Below the pieces are notes generated by a model that saw only the letters and a list, made by a program, of their open reading frames with translations, made no database searches and was not told the origin of the DNA. Below are positions 25,637-34,621 of a DNA stretch of 64,000 bases, one piece after another. Numbering within the stretch: position 1 is the stretch's first letter; the number at the start of each line of letters is the position of its first letter. The translations under genes and the position numbers were made by a program. This DNA is from Rhodopseudomonas julia (lineage in GTDB: Bacteria; Pseudomonadota; Alphaproteobacteria; Rhizobiales; Afifellaceae): NCBI RefSeq assembly GCF_030813515.1, contig NZ_JAUSUK010000001.1, forward strand, positions 1,798,001 through 1,862,000, in the 5' to 3' direction.

Positions 25637-26503
25637 TCAGCCGTTTTCGGCGGCGAGAATGGCTTTCAGGCCCTCGCGATAGGTCGGGTAGGCGAGGGCG
25701 ACGCCGAGCTCGTTCTTGATCTTGTCGTTTTTGACCCGCTTGTTCTCGCCATAGAAGGTGCGCGCCATCGGGCTCATATTGGCGGCCTCGAAACGGACTT
25801 CCTCGGGCGGCTCGACGCCCAGGAGCTCGGCGGCATAGGTGATCACGTCCTGCGGTGCGGCCGGCTCATCGTCGGTGCCGTTGAAAATCCCGGACGCGTT
25901 CTGCCGGAGAGCGGCGGCTGCGATCTGGCCGATATCCTCGCCGTGGATGCGGTTGAACACCTGTCCGTCCTTGATGATGCGGCGGCTCGTGCCCCGGCGG
26001 ATCTTTTCGAACGGGCCGCGGCCGGGGCCGTAGATGCCGGAGAGGCGGACGATGGAAACGGGAATGCCCGTCGTCTCTGAGAACGAGAGCCAGGCGTTTT
26101 CCGCCTCGACCCGCTGCTTGGAGCGCGTCGAGACCGGCCGGCATTCCGACGTCTCGTCGACCCAGCCGCCATCATGGTCGCCATAGACGCCGACCGTGGA
26201 GAGGTAGCAGATCGAATTGGGCCCCGCTTCCGACAGGGCGTCGCCGAAGACGTTGAGCACGGGATCACCCGTTTCGTCGGGTGCGATGGAGACGAGGACA
26301 TGGGTCGCCTCGGCGAGCGCATCGGAGACGGCACCGTTATGGGGCGCGCCGGCATTTCCGTCGAAGAGGAGAGGCATGGCGCCGAGCGCGGCCATCGCAT
26401 GCAGGCCTTCGGCGCTGCGCGTCGTGCCCCAGACGCTTTCGGGTTCAAGTGCGTCCATGGTGAAGCGGGCCGAATAACCGAGGCCAAAGCAAAAGAGATC
26501 CAT
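25637..26503 (-). CDS. NAD(P)-dependent epimerase/SDR family protein
   Basis: A 288-residue extended short-chain dehydrogenase like YeeZ. The nucleotide site is in DLFCFGLGYSARF, YLSTVGVYGDHDGGWVDE resembles the extended-SDR active-site region, and VRLSGIYGPGRGPFEKI follows. The tyrosine of the YxxxK motif is not obvious, so catalysis is uncertain. ATG 26503 shares its A with the TGA stop of queG (TGATG), which implies coupled translation; a longer start inside queG is not needed. The substrate is unknown. Confidence 0.8.
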   Translation of the reverse strand: MDLFCFGLGYSARFTMDALEPESVWGTTRSAEGLHAMAALGAMPLLFDGNAGAPHNGAVSDALAEATHVLVSIAPDETGDPVLNVFGDALSEAGPNSICYLSTVGVYGDHDGGWVDETSECRPVSTRSKQRVEAENAWLSFSETTGIPVSIVRLSGIYGPGRGPFEKIRRGTSRRIIKDGQVFNRIHGEDIGQIAAAALRQNASGIFNGTDDEPAAPQDVITYAAELLGVEPPEEVRFEAANMSPMARTFYGENKRVKNDKIKNELGVALAYPTYREGLKAILAAENG

Positions 26504-27741
26504 CAATCCTCGCCAAGCAAATTCCATTCGCCGCGCACGGCGGCATTGTCTTCTTGCGGCAAAAGTTCTGCCCGTGCCCTCTCTGCCGTTTCGGGGGCGA
26601 GCCTGGCGAGTGCCCAGATCGCCGCGCCGCGCACAAGCGGGCTTTCGTCATCGAGCCTTGCCCTAGCTTCCGATGCAAGCTCCGCATCGCCCGAATTGCC
26701 GATCGCGATCAAGACATTGGAGACGAATTTCGCCCGTCCAATGCGTTTGATTGGCGAGCCGGAAAAATGCTGCCGGAAGGCGGCATCGTCCAAACGGACC
26801 AGGTCTTTCAGAGAAGGCGCCTGAAGATCCTCGCGGGCTTTCAGCTTCGCCTCAGAGGCGGTTTCAGCAAATTTGTTCCACGGGCAGGCGGCGAGGCAGT
26901 CGTCGCAGCCATAGATGCGGTTGCCGAGGTCTTTGCGAAATTCGCGCGGGATCAGGCCTTTGTCTTCGATTGTCAGATAGGAGATGCAGCGCCGCGCATC
27001 GAGCTGGTAGGGCGCCGGGAAGGCGTTCGTCGGGCAGGCCTCGAGGCAGCGCCGGCATGAGCCGCAATGGTCCGTTTCCGCGGGATCTGCAGGAAGCTCG
27101 GCGGCAGTAAAGATCGCGCCCAGAAAAAGCCAGGAGCCGTGTTCGCGCGAGACGAGATTGGTGTGTTTGCCCTGCCAGCCGATGCCGGCGGCCGCGGCCA
27201 GAGGCTTTTCCATGACGGGGGCGGTGTCGACAAAAACCTTGATCTCGTCGGGAAGATTGCGCCGGCGCGCTTCGGCGGCGAAACGCGAGCCGATGCGCTT
27301 CATCGCCCCCTTGATGAGGTCGTGGTAATCGCGGTTGCGCGCATAGACGGAAATCGTCGCCTTCTGCCGTTCAGCGAGCGTGGCGAGAGGATCGTCCTCG
27401 GGGCCGTAATTCATGCCGAGCATGACGACGGATCGGACGTCCGGGAAGATGCGGCGCGGATCGGCGCGCCGGTCCGCCGTTTCCGGCATCCATTCCATGC
27501 TGCCGTGACGTCCGGCGTCGATCCAGACGCCAAGGCGCTCGCCGGCGGCGCCCAGCCCCTCCGGCGGCGTCACGCCGACGGTGGCGAAGCCTTCCTCACG
27601 GGCAATTTCGGCCAGGAACGCCTTCAGGCGCTCCGCGTCTAGAAGTCGAGATCGGCGTAATGGGCCGGCGGCGTCACGCCGCGCATCTGGTCGTGGAGGA
27701 GCGGACGGAAGGACGGTCTCGATTTGATCCTCGCGTACCAA
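26503..27741 (-). CDS. queG: Epoxyqueuosine reductase
   Basis: This enzyme reduces epoxyqueuosine to queuosine at the wobble base of tRNA, using cobalamin and two 4Fe-4S clusters. The cluster motifs are seen as CGSCRRCLEACPTNAF and CDDCLAACPWN, and the N-terminal domain has MLGMNYGPEDDP and the GWQGKHTNLVSREHGSW segment. A HEAT-like C-terminus (SGDAELASEARARLDDESP) ends it. The start is unclear: the annotated TTG 27741 gives a long overlap with the GST gene and 38 residues rich in Pro/Arg, while conserved sequence begins only at about LKAFLAEIAREEGF. A CTG at 27627 behind CGGAG would fit the family better. Confidence 0.9.
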   Translation of the reverse strand: MVREDQIETVLPSAPPRPDARRDAAGPLRRSRLLDAERLKAFLAEIAREEGFATVGVTPPEGLGAAGERLGVWIDAGRHGSMEWMPETADRRADPRRIFPDVRSVVMLGMNYGPEDDPLATLAERQKATISVYARNRDYHDLIKGAMKRIGSRFAAEARRRNLPDEIKVFVDTAPVMEKPLAAAAGIGWQGKHTNLVSREHGSWLFLGAIFTAAELPADPAETDHCGSCRRCLEACPTNAFPAPYQLDARRCISYLTIEDKGLIPREFRKDLGNRIYGCDDCLAACPWNKFAETASEAKLKAREDLQAPSLKDLVRLDDAAFRQHFSGSPIKRIGRAKFVSNVLIAIGNSGDAELASEARARLDDESPLVRGAAIWALARLAPETAERARAELLPQEDNAAVRGEWNLLGED

Positions 27742-28331
27742 TCCTTGACTTCCTCGTATTCCTGCCAGGGCACCTCACCCAGAAAATCGGCCACGGAAAG
27801 TGCTGCTGCTGCGGCGAGATCAGCGTAGCTCATGCGGTCGCCGGCAAGCCAGCTCTGTTCCACGATCAGGTGGTCGATATAGCGCAAATGCATGCGGATA
27901 TTAGCCCGTCCGGCACGCAGAAGCGAGGAATCGGGCGAGGAATCCATGCCGAGCCGAGACATCTCGCGTTTGATGACCCGCTCTTCTGCGAGATAGACCG
28001 TCACTTCGGGATCGAACTTTCCAAGAAACCAGTCGAGAAGCCGGCGCACCTCGGCGCGGCCGTCGGCGTTTGCCGGCAGAAGCCGATGCTCGTCGAGGGC
28101 AAAACCGCGGGTCTCGTCGAGATATTCAGACGCCGGCCAGGCGCCGACGATCGGCGGGCCGTTGTCTTCCTGCATCACCGGCAGGGTGCCTGCCGGGTTC
28201 ATCAGAAGGAATTCTTCACGGCGCTCCCAGGGGCGCTCCTCGATCAACTCGCAAGTGAGCTCGCATTCCCCCACCGCCAGACGGATGAAGCGGGAGGGAA
28301 CGGACAATGGATGGTGGTAAAGCCGGATCAT
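27639..28331 (-). CDS. Glutathione S-transferase family protein
   Basis: A 230-residue two-domain GST. The thioredoxin-like N-terminal domain (residues 1-80) begins IRLYHHPLSVPSRFIRLAVGE and has NPAGTLPVM with the cis-proline before Val, then ASEYLDE. The helical C-terminal domain carries AGDRMSYADLAAAAALSVADFLG, the usual Asp-containing N-capping motif. It is probably cytoplasmic; the substrate is not visible. It is the first gene of the operon that continues with queG and the SDR gene and is divergent from uppP. Confidence 0.88.
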   Translation of the reverse strand: MIRLYHHPLSVPSRFIRLAVGECELTCELIEERPWERREEFLLMNPAGTLPVMQEDNGPPIVGAWPASEYLDETRGFALDEHRLLPANADGRAEVRRLLDWFLGKFDPEVTVYLAEERVIKREMSRLGMDSSPDSSLLRAGRANIRMHLRYIDHLIVEQSWLAGDRMSYADLAAAAALSVADFLGEVPWQEYEEVKDWYARIKSRPSFRPLLHDQMRGVTPPAHYADLDF

Positions 28332-28487
28332 CAGCGGGGCTGGCTATCAAACTGGTGAAAGGAAATGGGAACGCTCATTGCGGCATGGTAGGAGCCGCAC
28401 GCTCGCGACGATTCGCGGGTGCCCTTGTGCCATGGCGGCGCAATCGGGCGAAGGTTGGGCGATCGCCTATGCGGGAAAGGAAAGAGC

Positions 28488-29294
28488 TTGGATATCGGGA
28501 CCATCGTTGAGGCCGCTTTTCTCGGTTTGATCGAAGGGCTGACGGAGTTCATTCCGGTTTCGTCGACAGCGCACATTCTGCTGGCCGGACATTTCCTGCG
28601 CTTCGAATCGACGGGCAAGACCTTCGAAGTGCTCATCCAGCTCGGCGCCATCCTGGCCATCCTGTCGGTCTATTTCGGGCGGTTGTGGCGTGTGGCGACA
28701 CAACTTCCGACGAGCCCCGATGCAAGGCGCTTCGTCATCGCGATCCTCCTCGCTTTCCTGCCGGCCGCAGTCATAGGTGTCATCGCGCACGATTTTATTA
28801 AGAATGTCTTATTCGAGACGCCGGTGCTGATATGTATCACCCTGATTGTGGGTGGCATCATTCTCGCCTTCATCGATCGGCTGGACCTGAAGCCGGTCCA
28901 TCACGACGCCATGCGCTATCCGCCGGGGCTCGCCTTCAAGATCGGCGTGTTCCAGTGCCTGGCGATGATCCCGGGTGTTTCGCGCTCCGGCGCGACCATT
29001 GCCGGCGCGCTTCTGATGGGCTGCGACAAGCGTTCGGCGGCGGAATTTTCCTTCTTCCTCGCCATGCCGACGATGGCCGGCGCCTTCGCTTATGATCTCT
29101 TCAAGAATCGCGCGCTCTTGTCCGCCGACGATGCGGTGATCATCGGCGTCGGCTTCATCTTCGCCTTCGCGGCGGCCCTCGTCGTGGTGCGCAGCCTGCT
29201 CGACTTCGTCTCCCGCCACGGCTTCACGCCGTTCGCCTGGTGGCGCATCGCCGTCGGCACGGCGGGCCTCATCGGGCTCTGGCTCTGGGGCTGA
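28488..29294 (+). CDS. uppP: Undecaprenyl-diphosphatase (BacA/UppP)
   Basis: A 268-residue integral membrane phosphatase that recycles undecaprenyl diphosphate for cell-wall synthesis; overproduction is known to give bacitracin resistance. The signature regions are [21 protein letters not shown] (residues 11-31) and [17 protein letters not shown] (the second conserved block), with about eight hydrophobic segments. I choose TTG 28488 because GGAAAGAG lies just upstream and the resulting length equals the family norm. It is a single gene, ended by a strong hairpin. Confidence 0.93.
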   Translation: MDIGTIVEAAFLGLIEGLTEFIPVSSTAHILLAGHFLRFESTGKTFEVLIQLGAILAILSVYFGRLWRVATQLPTSPDARRFVIAILLAFLPAAVIGVIAHDFIKNVLFETPVLICITLIVGGIILAFIDRLDLKPVHHDAMRYPPGLAFKIGVFQCLAMIPGVSRSGATIAGALLMGCDKRSAAEFSFFLAMPTMAGAFAYDLFKNRALLSADDAVIIGVGFIFAFAAALVVVRSLLDFVSRHGFTPFAWWRIAVGTAGLIGLWLWG

Positions 29295-29305
29295 AGATAA
29301 GGGCT

Positions 29306-29328
29306 GCGGCGGGAGCTCTTCCCGCCGC
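29306..29328. terminator. Hairpin between convergent uppP and NDUFA9-like genes
   Basis: A perfect 9-bp stem, GCGGCGGGA and TCCCGCCGC, with a 5-nt loop, 12 bp past the uppP stop. It could end transcription from both sides. Confidence 0.7.
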
Positions 29329-29390
29329 TTCAGGGGGTTCTGTATCTCTTCAACGCGCGGCTTCGTGGCGGGTCGCGCTCCGTTTGCGCC

Positions 29391-30368
29391 TCAGACGGGG
29401 TGCTTCTCGGCAAACTGCCCGTGGTCGCGAAAGCGCACGAGATAGGTCGGCAGGATGAGTTCCAGCGCGGCGGGGTCGATGCCGAGGCCTTCGAGCGTGC
29501 GGCCTTCCGCCTTCGCCTCCTCCGAGACGACATTGTCGAGCCGGAGCTGACGCACCTGATCGTAGGTGAGGGGCGGCGAGGGCAATTTGCTCATGATGCG
29601 GCCCATCGGCTTGGCGACGCTGAAGGGGATAGACACGATCTTGCGGCGGCGGTTGATCACTTTCAGCATGAGTTCCATGCATTCGCGGAAGGTCAAAACC
29701 TCCGGGCCGCCGAGCTCATAGGTCGCGCCAGGCTTCGCCTTGCCTTCGAGGCTTTTGGCGACCGCCTCGGCCACATCGCCGACGAAGACCGGCTGAAAGC
29801 GCGAGCTGCCGTCGCCGATGATCGGCAGGATCGGAGACATCGCCGCCATGCCGGCAAAGCGGTTGAAGAACTCGTCTTCCGGTCCGAAGACGATCGACGG
29901 ACGCATCACGACGGTATCGGGCCGGTGTTCGCGCAGACCCGCTTCGCCCTCTGCCTTGCTGCGGAAATAGGGGATGTCGGAGTTCGCGTCGGCGCCAATG
30001 GCGGAGACATGGACGATCTCGTCCACGCCGGCCGCCTTGGCCGCTTCGCCGATGGTGCGCGGACCTTTCGCCTGCACGGCATCGAAGTTCTGGGCCCCGC
30101 CCTGGTAGAGGATGCCGACGAGATTGACGGCGGCATCGGCCCCATCAAGCGCGCGTTCTACGGACCAGGGATAGCGCAAATTCGCTTGCATCGGGACGAT
30201 CTGACCGACCGAGCCGAGAGGCCGCAGGTGGAAGGCGAGATCCGGTCGCCGCACGGCAACGCGGATGCGCCAGCCACGCTGAGCAAGGGCACGCACGACA
30301 TGACGGCCCAAAAAGCCAGAGCCCCCGAAAACGGTGACAAGGCGGGTCGGTTCGCTCGGTGGTTGCAC
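29391..30368 (-). CDS. Complex I NDUFA9-subunit-family protein
   Basis: A 325-residue atypical SDR. The cofactor motif is VFGGSGFLGRHVVRAL near the N-terminus, then NLVGILYQGG, HVSAIGADA and the RPSIVFGPEDEFFNRFA segment, all typical of the alphaproteobacterial relatives of the mitochondrial complex I subunit NDUFA9. It probably binds NADPH; whether it joins complex I in bacteria is not established. GTG 30368 is preferred because GGAG lies 7 nt upstream; TTG 30374 is too close to that site. No nuo genes are nearby. Confidence 0.88.
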   Translation of the reverse strand: MQPPSEPTRLVTVFGGSGFLGRHVVRALAQRGWRIRVAVRRPDLAFHLRPLGSVGQIVPMQANLRYPWSVERALDGADAAVNLVGILYQGGAQNFDAVQAKGPRTIGEAAKAAGVDEIVHVSAIGADANSDIPYFRSKAEGEAGLREHRPDTVVMRPSIVFGPEDEFFNRFAGMAAMSPILPIIGDGSSRFQPVFVGDVAEAVAKSLEGKAKPGATYELGGPEVLTFRECMELMLKVINRRRKIVSIPFSVAKPMGRIMSKLPSPPLTYDQVRQLRLDNVVSEEAKAEGRTLEGLGIDPAALELILPTYLVRFRDHGQFAEKHPV

Positions 30369-30449
30369 GTTCAACTCCTGCCAGACGTGGGGCTTCTCAG
30401 CCGAGAAGCGCGGGTTGCGGACACATATAGTCTCGGCGGCACGCGGCCA

Positions 30450-31322
30450 TCAACGGCCCGTACTTCGTAAAGGTTGAGCTTTTGCCAAGGTCGCGGCGTT
30501 TTGTGGGTGCTTCAGCGCCTCGTAGATCATCAAGCCGGTGGCGACGGCGAGGTTGAGCGAATCCGCTCCCTCGCGCATCGGGATGCGCAAAAGGCCGTCG
30601 CAGGCAGTGGCGAGCACGTCGGTCAGACCCTGGCGCTCGTTGCCCATGACGAGAATGAGAGGCGGCGCATAATCCGCTTCTCGGAAATCCTCTGTGGCTG
30701 AAAGATGCGTGCCGAGGAGGCGCGCCGAATTCGCCTTCGCCGCGGCGAGGAAGGCTGCCTCGTCGGCGGTTGCCAGCGGCACGTGGAAGAAGGAGCCCAT
30801 GGAGGCGCGCACTGTCTCCAACGAAAACGGATCGCAGCATTCGCCGATCAGCGCGACGCCGGCGACGCCCGCGGCATCGGCCGTGCGCAAAATGGTGCCG
30901 AGATTGCCGGGATCGCGGATGCGGTCGAGCCCGATCCAAAGGCCTTCACGGCCGATATCCTTGCGGGGCGCCAGCTTCTGCTCAAAGACGCCGATGACGG
31001 AATGCGGATTGTCGCGGCGGGAGAGTTTTTCCAGCACCGGACGGCTGACGGAAAGAACGCGCCCTCCCGCACCTTTGACGGCGGCGGCGGTATCGGCAAC
31101 CGCGCCCTCCTGCAGGCTCTCCGCGGAGGCGATGAAATCATGGACGCGAAATCCCGTCTCCAGCGCGTCGCGTACGAGCTTCAGGCCTTCGCCCAGGAAG
31201 AGGCCGGTGCGGTCACGCTCCTTCTTCTTGGCCGAAAGGGCCGAGAGCTGCTTGACGATGGGGTTCGACGGGCTGGTGACGCGGTGAAAGCCTGGGCGCC
31301 ACTCTTCCTCGGCTTCGTTCAT
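30450..31322 (-). CDS. TrmH/SpoU-family RNA 2'-O-methyltransferase
   Basis: A 290-residue SPOUT methyltransferase. An N-terminal RNA-binding-like part (ITSPSNPIVKQLSALSAKKKER type) precedes the knotted domain with motif 1 DRIRDPGNLGTILRTADAAG, motif 2 LVMGNERQGL and motif 3 IPMREGADSLNLAVATGLMIYEAL, the classic SpoU trio. It probably methylates a ribose in 23S rRNA or tRNA. ATG 31322 overlaps the TGA of the upstream methyltransferase (ATGA), so it is the last gene of the cysQ operon. The exact nucleotide is unknown. Confidence 0.9.
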   Translation of the reverse strand: MNEAEEEWRPGFHRVTSPSNPIVKQLSALSAKKKERDRTGLFLGEGLKLVRDALETGFRVHDFIASAESLQEGAVADTAAAVKGAGGRVLSVSRPVLEKLSRRDNPHSVIGVFEQKLAPRKDIGREGLWIGLDRIRDPGNLGTILRTADAAGVAGVALIGECCDPFSLETVRASMGSFFHVPLATADEAAFLAAAKANSARLLGTHLSATEDFREADYAPPLILVMGNERQGLTDVLATACDGLLRIPMREGADSLNLAVATGLMIYEALKHPQNAATLAKAQPLRSTGR

Positions 31323-32218
31323 TGTGGTTTCTCCGCCCGGCAATATAGGGCCGTGGGCAAGGCCTTTGCGCGGCCTTCGCCAAGGAGCGCCATTTCGCCG
31401 GACGTGACCCTGCCGCCGACGATATCGGCCGCAAGCTGGTGCAAGGCGAGATATGAGGCGCGGATGGCATAGGCCGTCAGGATCAGCGTTCCCCCGGGCT
31501 TCAGGCATTGGGCGCAGAGCTTCAGCATCTCCGGCAGATCCTCAAACAGATGCCAGGTCTCGCCCTTCGGCCCGCGGCCGTATTTCGGCGGATCGAGCAG
31601 GATCATGTCATAGAGATTGCCGCGGCGCACCTCGCGGGCGGCGAACTTGCCGGCATCGTCGATGAGCCAGCGGATCGGCTTGTCATCAAGTCCGGAAAGC
31701 GCCTGGTTCTCCCGCGCCCAGGCGATCGCCTTTTTGGAGGCGTCGACATGGGTCACCTGAGCGCCGGCCTGCGCGGCAACGAGCGAGGCGATGCCGGTAT
31801 AGCCGAAGAGATTGAGGAGTTTCGGCGCCTCGCGTCTCCTGAGCTGCTCTTCGACGAAATCCCAATGCACGGCGTGTTCGGGGAAGACGCCGACATGGCG
31901 AAACGAGGTCAGGCGGCAGGTGAAGGCGAGCGCGCCGTGACGGCAGGTCCATTCCGTCTCGCCGGCGTTCTGCCGCCAGCGCCCTGCACCTTCCTCTTCC
32001 ACGTCGCCGGTGAAGACGGCGTCCGCCCGCTGCCATTGCTTCTCGGCAAGGACGGGCGCCCACATCGCCTGTTCCTCCGGCCGGTCGAGCAGCATCGGCC
32101 CGAAGCGTTCGAGCTTGCGGCCGTTGCCGCTGTCCAAAAGCGCGTAATCCTCGTGTCCGCGGCTTGCGAGAACCCGCGGCTGGAAGCTCGTCTCGTTTTG
32201 AAAAGGGTCAGTCTGCAC
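31319..32218 (-). CDS. Class I SAM-dependent rRNA methyltransferase (RlmI/RlmK-like)
   Basis: A 299-residue methyltransferase. The SAM-binding motif is LLNLFGYTGIASLVAAQAGA, with VDASKKAIAWARENQ after it, and the catalytic-region motif LDPPKYGRGPKGE. This DPPK(Y/F) pattern and overall layout resemble the Rossmann domain of 23S rRNA cytosine-C5 methyltransferase RlmI, without its PUA domain. GTG 32218 overlaps the end of cysQ by 11 nt and the gene ends in an ATGA overlap with the next methyltransferase, so the three genes are tightly coupled. The target base is not known. Confidence 0.87.
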   Translation of the reverse strand: MQTDPFQNETSFQPRVLASRGHEDYALLDSGNGRKLERFGPMLLDRPEEQAMWAPVLAEKQWQRADAVFTGDVEEEGAGRWRQNAGETEWTCRHGALAFTCRLTSFRHVGVFPEHAVHWDFVEEQLRRREAPKLLNLFGYTGIASLVAAQAGAQVTHVDASKKAIAWARENQALSGLDDKPIRWLIDDAGKFAAREVRRGNLYDMILLDPPKYGRGPKGETWHLFEDLPEMLKLCAQCLKPGGTLILTAYAIRASYLALHQLAADIVGGRVTSGEMALLGEGRAKALPTALYCRAEKPQ

Positions 32219-33044
32219 GATTGTCGATCAGAGTTTCTGTGAGCGCTGGATCACCGATCGCCAGGAAGAAGGGGTTCTCGAAGGGGCGGGGCCCGCCTTC
32301 GTGTTCGCGACCATAGAGAAAGGGCGTGCCGTCGAGGTTGAGAACCTGGCCGCCGGCCGCCTCCAGCACGGCCTGGCCGGCCGCGGTATCCCATTGCATC
32401 GTCGGGCCGAGGCGAGGGTAGAAGTCGGCCTCGCCCGCTGCAAGCAGACAGAATTTGAGCGAAGAGCCGATCGAGCGCGTCTCTGCCGCTTCGAAACGAT
32501 CGAGAAATGCGGCCGTCTCCGGCGACATGTGCGAGCGGCTGGCCACGGCGATCGGCGTTGCCGGGACGGGGCGGATGCCGATCGCCTGCAGGTCGGTGAC
32601 GATCCCCGACGGACGCTCCACCTCGCCGCGCCAGGCCTCCTGCTTGAGGCCGCAATAGAATTTGCCGAGCACCGGGGCGTAGACCACGCCGGCGACCGCA
32701 CGTTCGTCCTCGATGAGCGCGATGTTGACGGTGAATTCGCCGCTGCCGCTCAGGAATTCCTTCGTGCCGTCAAGCGGATCGACAAGGAAGAAGCGGTTGC
32801 CGCATTCGGGCGGTCCAAACTCCGAACAGGCCTCTTCGGCGACGATCGGGATGTCGGGAAAAGCATGGCGCAGTTTCTCGGTGATGAGCTTTTCGCTCGC
32901 CCGGTCCGCCGCGGATACGGGAGATGAATCGGCCTTCTTTTCCACGGCGAGGTCGCCGTCATGGATTTCGAGAATGGCCTCCCCGGCTGCGATGGCGATC
33001 GTCATGAGCGTATCGAGCGGCGCGGGCAGTTGGCTGAGTGGCAT
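32208..33044 (-). CDS. cysQ: 3'(2'),5'-bisphosphate nucleotidase
   Basis: An inositol-monophosphatase-fold enzyme that removes the 3'-phosphate from PAP, the by-product of sulfate assimilation. Metal ligands are in VAEEACSEF and FLVDPLDGTKEFLSG, followed by GEFTVNIALIEDERAVAGVVYAP, the pattern of CysQ rather than of inositol phosphatases, and the late segment PTMQWDTAAGQAVLEAAGG. I choose ATG 33044 with AAGGGA upstream; ATG 33089 would add 15 residues coming partly from a tandem repeat. It heads an operon with two RNA methyltransferases. Confidence 0.9.
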   Translation of the reverse strand: MPLSQLPAPLDTLMTIAIAAGEAILEIHDGDLAVEKKADSSPVSAADRASEKLITEKLRHAFPDIPIVAEEACSEFGPPECGNRFFLVDPLDGTKEFLSGSGEFTVNIALIEDERAVAGVVYAPVLGKFYCGLKQEAWRGEVERPSGIVTDLQAIGIRPVPATPIAVASRSHMSPETAAFLDRFEAAETRSIGSSLKFCLLAAGEADFYPRLGPTMQWDTAAGQAVLEAAGGQVLNLDGTPFLYGREHEGGPRPFENPFFLAIGDPALTETLIDNRAD

Positions 33045-33050
33045 GAGGTC

Positions 33051-33080
33051 CCTTGTTGTCTCCGGCCTTGTCGTCTCCGG
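33051..33080 (-). repeat. 15-bp tandem duplication at the cysQ start region
   Basis: Two copies of CCTTGTYGTCTCCGG (one mismatch) lie end to end, just upstream of the chosen cysQ start. If the upstream ATG is used they encode PETTRPETTR. Confidence 0.8.
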
Positions 33081-33184
33081 TCTTGCCATCAAATAGCCTT
33101 TGCCGGGGTTTGTTTGCCAGTTGAGTATGAATGGGCCTGTGTGCACAATCGAACGCAATCAACAAGGGGGCGTAGGGAGGCAGT

Positions 33185-33970
33185 ATGAAACTCACCGGTG
33201 AATACGTGATCACGGCGCCGCGAGAGAAGGTCTGGGCGCTCCTCAACGATCCGGACGTGCTGCGCGAATGTCTGCCCGGCTGCGAAGAGCTCCATGAGAC
33301 CGAAACCGGCGGCCTTGCCGCGCGCGTGACGACGAAGATCGGGCCAGTCAAGGCGACCTTCAACGGCACGGTCGAACTGCAGGATGTAAAGCCTCCTGAG
33401 AGCTACCGGATCGCCGGCGAAGGCCAGGGCGGGGTTGCGGGCTTTGCCAAGGGAACCGCGGATGTGCGTCTTGCCGAAGAGGGCGAGACGACGATCCTGA
33501 CCTATGACGCCGATGCGCAAGTCGGCGGCAAGCTCGCCCAGCTCGGCAATCGCCTCGTGGGATCCACCGCCAAAAAGCTCGCCGACCAGTTCTTCTCCTG
33601 TCTCGCCGAAAAGGCCGGCGGTCACACCGTCAAGGCAGATGAGGCGGCGCCGGCCGGTGCCGCGGCCGATGAAGCCGCGCTCTCAGAGCCTGCCGGCACG
33701 GCTGCGATTCCCGGAGCCACCGTGCCGCCGCTCGCGACCGGTGTGCCGGAAGTCGGCGGCGGGGTAGCGAGTGCCGGCTCCAGCAGCGAGACCGAACGCG
33801 AGGGCGAGCATGAATCGGCCTTCTCGCATGCCGCTCATGAACTGGAGCATGCCGCCGAAGAGGCCGAGGAAGCGGTGGAGGAACGCGCCGCTGGCGGGTT
33901 CCTTGGCGGCCCCATGGTCTGGGGCTTTATCGCGATCCTGATCCTGATTGTGCTCTGGGCGATCTTTTAG
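33185..33970 (+). CDS. coxG: CoxG-like protein, membrane-anchored SRPBCC domain
   Basis: A 261-residue protein. Residues 1-145 are the CoxG form of the START/SRPBCC fold (KLTGEYVITAPREKVWALLNDPDVLRECLPGC at the start, GFAKGTADVRL later). Residues 150-225 are a low-complexity Ala/Glu linker and residues 238-259 are a hydrophobic helix (MVWGFIAILILIVLWAIF), probably a C-terminal membrane anchor. In carboxydotrophs CoxG helps to attach the CO dehydrogenase to the membrane. It lies directly before the coxS-L-M-type genes on the same strand. A hairpin between it and coxS may lower downstream transcription. Confidence 0.87.
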   Translation: MKLTGEYVITAPREKVWALLNDPDVLRECLPGCEELHETETGGLAARVTTKIGPVKATFNGTVELQDVKPPESYRIAGEGQGGVAGFAKGTADVRLAEEGETTILTYDADAQVGGKLAQLGNRLVGSTAKKLADQFFSCLAEKAGGHTVKADEAAPAGAAADEAALSEPAGTAAIPGATVPPLATGVPEVGGGVASAGSSSETEREGEHESAFSHAAHELEHAAEEAEEAVEERAAGGFLGGPMVWGFIAILILIVLWAIF

Positions 33971-33972
33971 GG

Positions 33973-33996
33973 TCGCGGCCGCATTCAAGGCCGCGA
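33973..33996 (+). other. 8-bp stem-loop between coxG and coxS
   Basis: TCGCGGCC and GGCCGCGA enclose an 8-nt loop, 2 bp past the coxG stop. No T-run follows; it could be an attenuator or an mRNA processing structure. Confidence 0.45.
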
Positions 33997-34048
33997 TCTG
34001 GATAACGGGCGACACGCCCCCATAACAAAACTCATAGGGAGGGTTTCA

Positions 34049-34540
34049 ATGGTCACTGTGACGATGACGGTGAATGGCCGTCAGGTCTCCAAGGAGGTGG
34101 AAGACCGCCGCCTCCTGGTGGACTTTTTGCGCGAAGATCTGGAGCTGACCGGCACGCATGTCGGCTGCGACACCTCGCAATGCGGCGCCTGTGTCGTGCA
34201 TCTCGACGGCAAGGCGATCAAATCCTGCACCATTCTTGCAGCGCAGGCGGACGGGACGTCCATCACGACGATCGAAGGGCTCGCCAACGGGGCCGAGCTG
34301 CATCCCCTGCAGGCCGCCTTCAAGGAGCATCACGGCCTGCAATGCGGCTATTGCACGCCCGGCATGATCATGTCCGGCGTCGACATCATCCGCCGGCACG
34401 AGGGCCAGCTCGACGAGGACACGGTGCGCCACGAGCTCGAGGGCAATATCTGCCGCTGCACGGGCTACCACAACATCGTCAAGGCGATCCTTGCGGCTGC
34501 GCAGGAGATGCATGGCGAGGTCCGCCAGGCCGCCGAATAG
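34049..34540 (+). CDS. coxS: (2Fe-2S) small subunit, CO-dehydrogenase/xanthine-dehydrogenase family
   Basis: A 163-residue iron-sulfur subunit. The plant-ferredoxin cluster is in [16 protein letters not shown] (residues 43 onward) and the second cluster in CGYCTPGMI and [12 protein letters not shown]. It passes electrons between the molybdenum and FAD subunits. It has the normal length and no twin-arginine signal, so the complex is cytoplasmic or on the inner face of the membrane. GGGAGGG precedes the ATG at 34049. The large subunit starts 81 bp downstream. Confidence 0.93.
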   Translation: MVTVTMTVNGRQVSKEVEDRRLLVDFLREDLELTGTHVGCDTSQCGACVVHLDGKAIKSCTILAAQADGTSITTIEGLANGAELHPLQAAFKEHHGLQCGYCTPGMIMSGVDIIRRHEGQLDEDTVRHELEGNICRCTGYHNIVKAILAAAQEMHGEVRQAAE

Positions 34541-34621
34541 GCGCGTTGATCTTGAATCCGGACCGCCTCGCAAGAGACCCGACAAAGGGTCCGGCAAAAG
34601 GGCGCGGCCGAAGGAGGAAAC

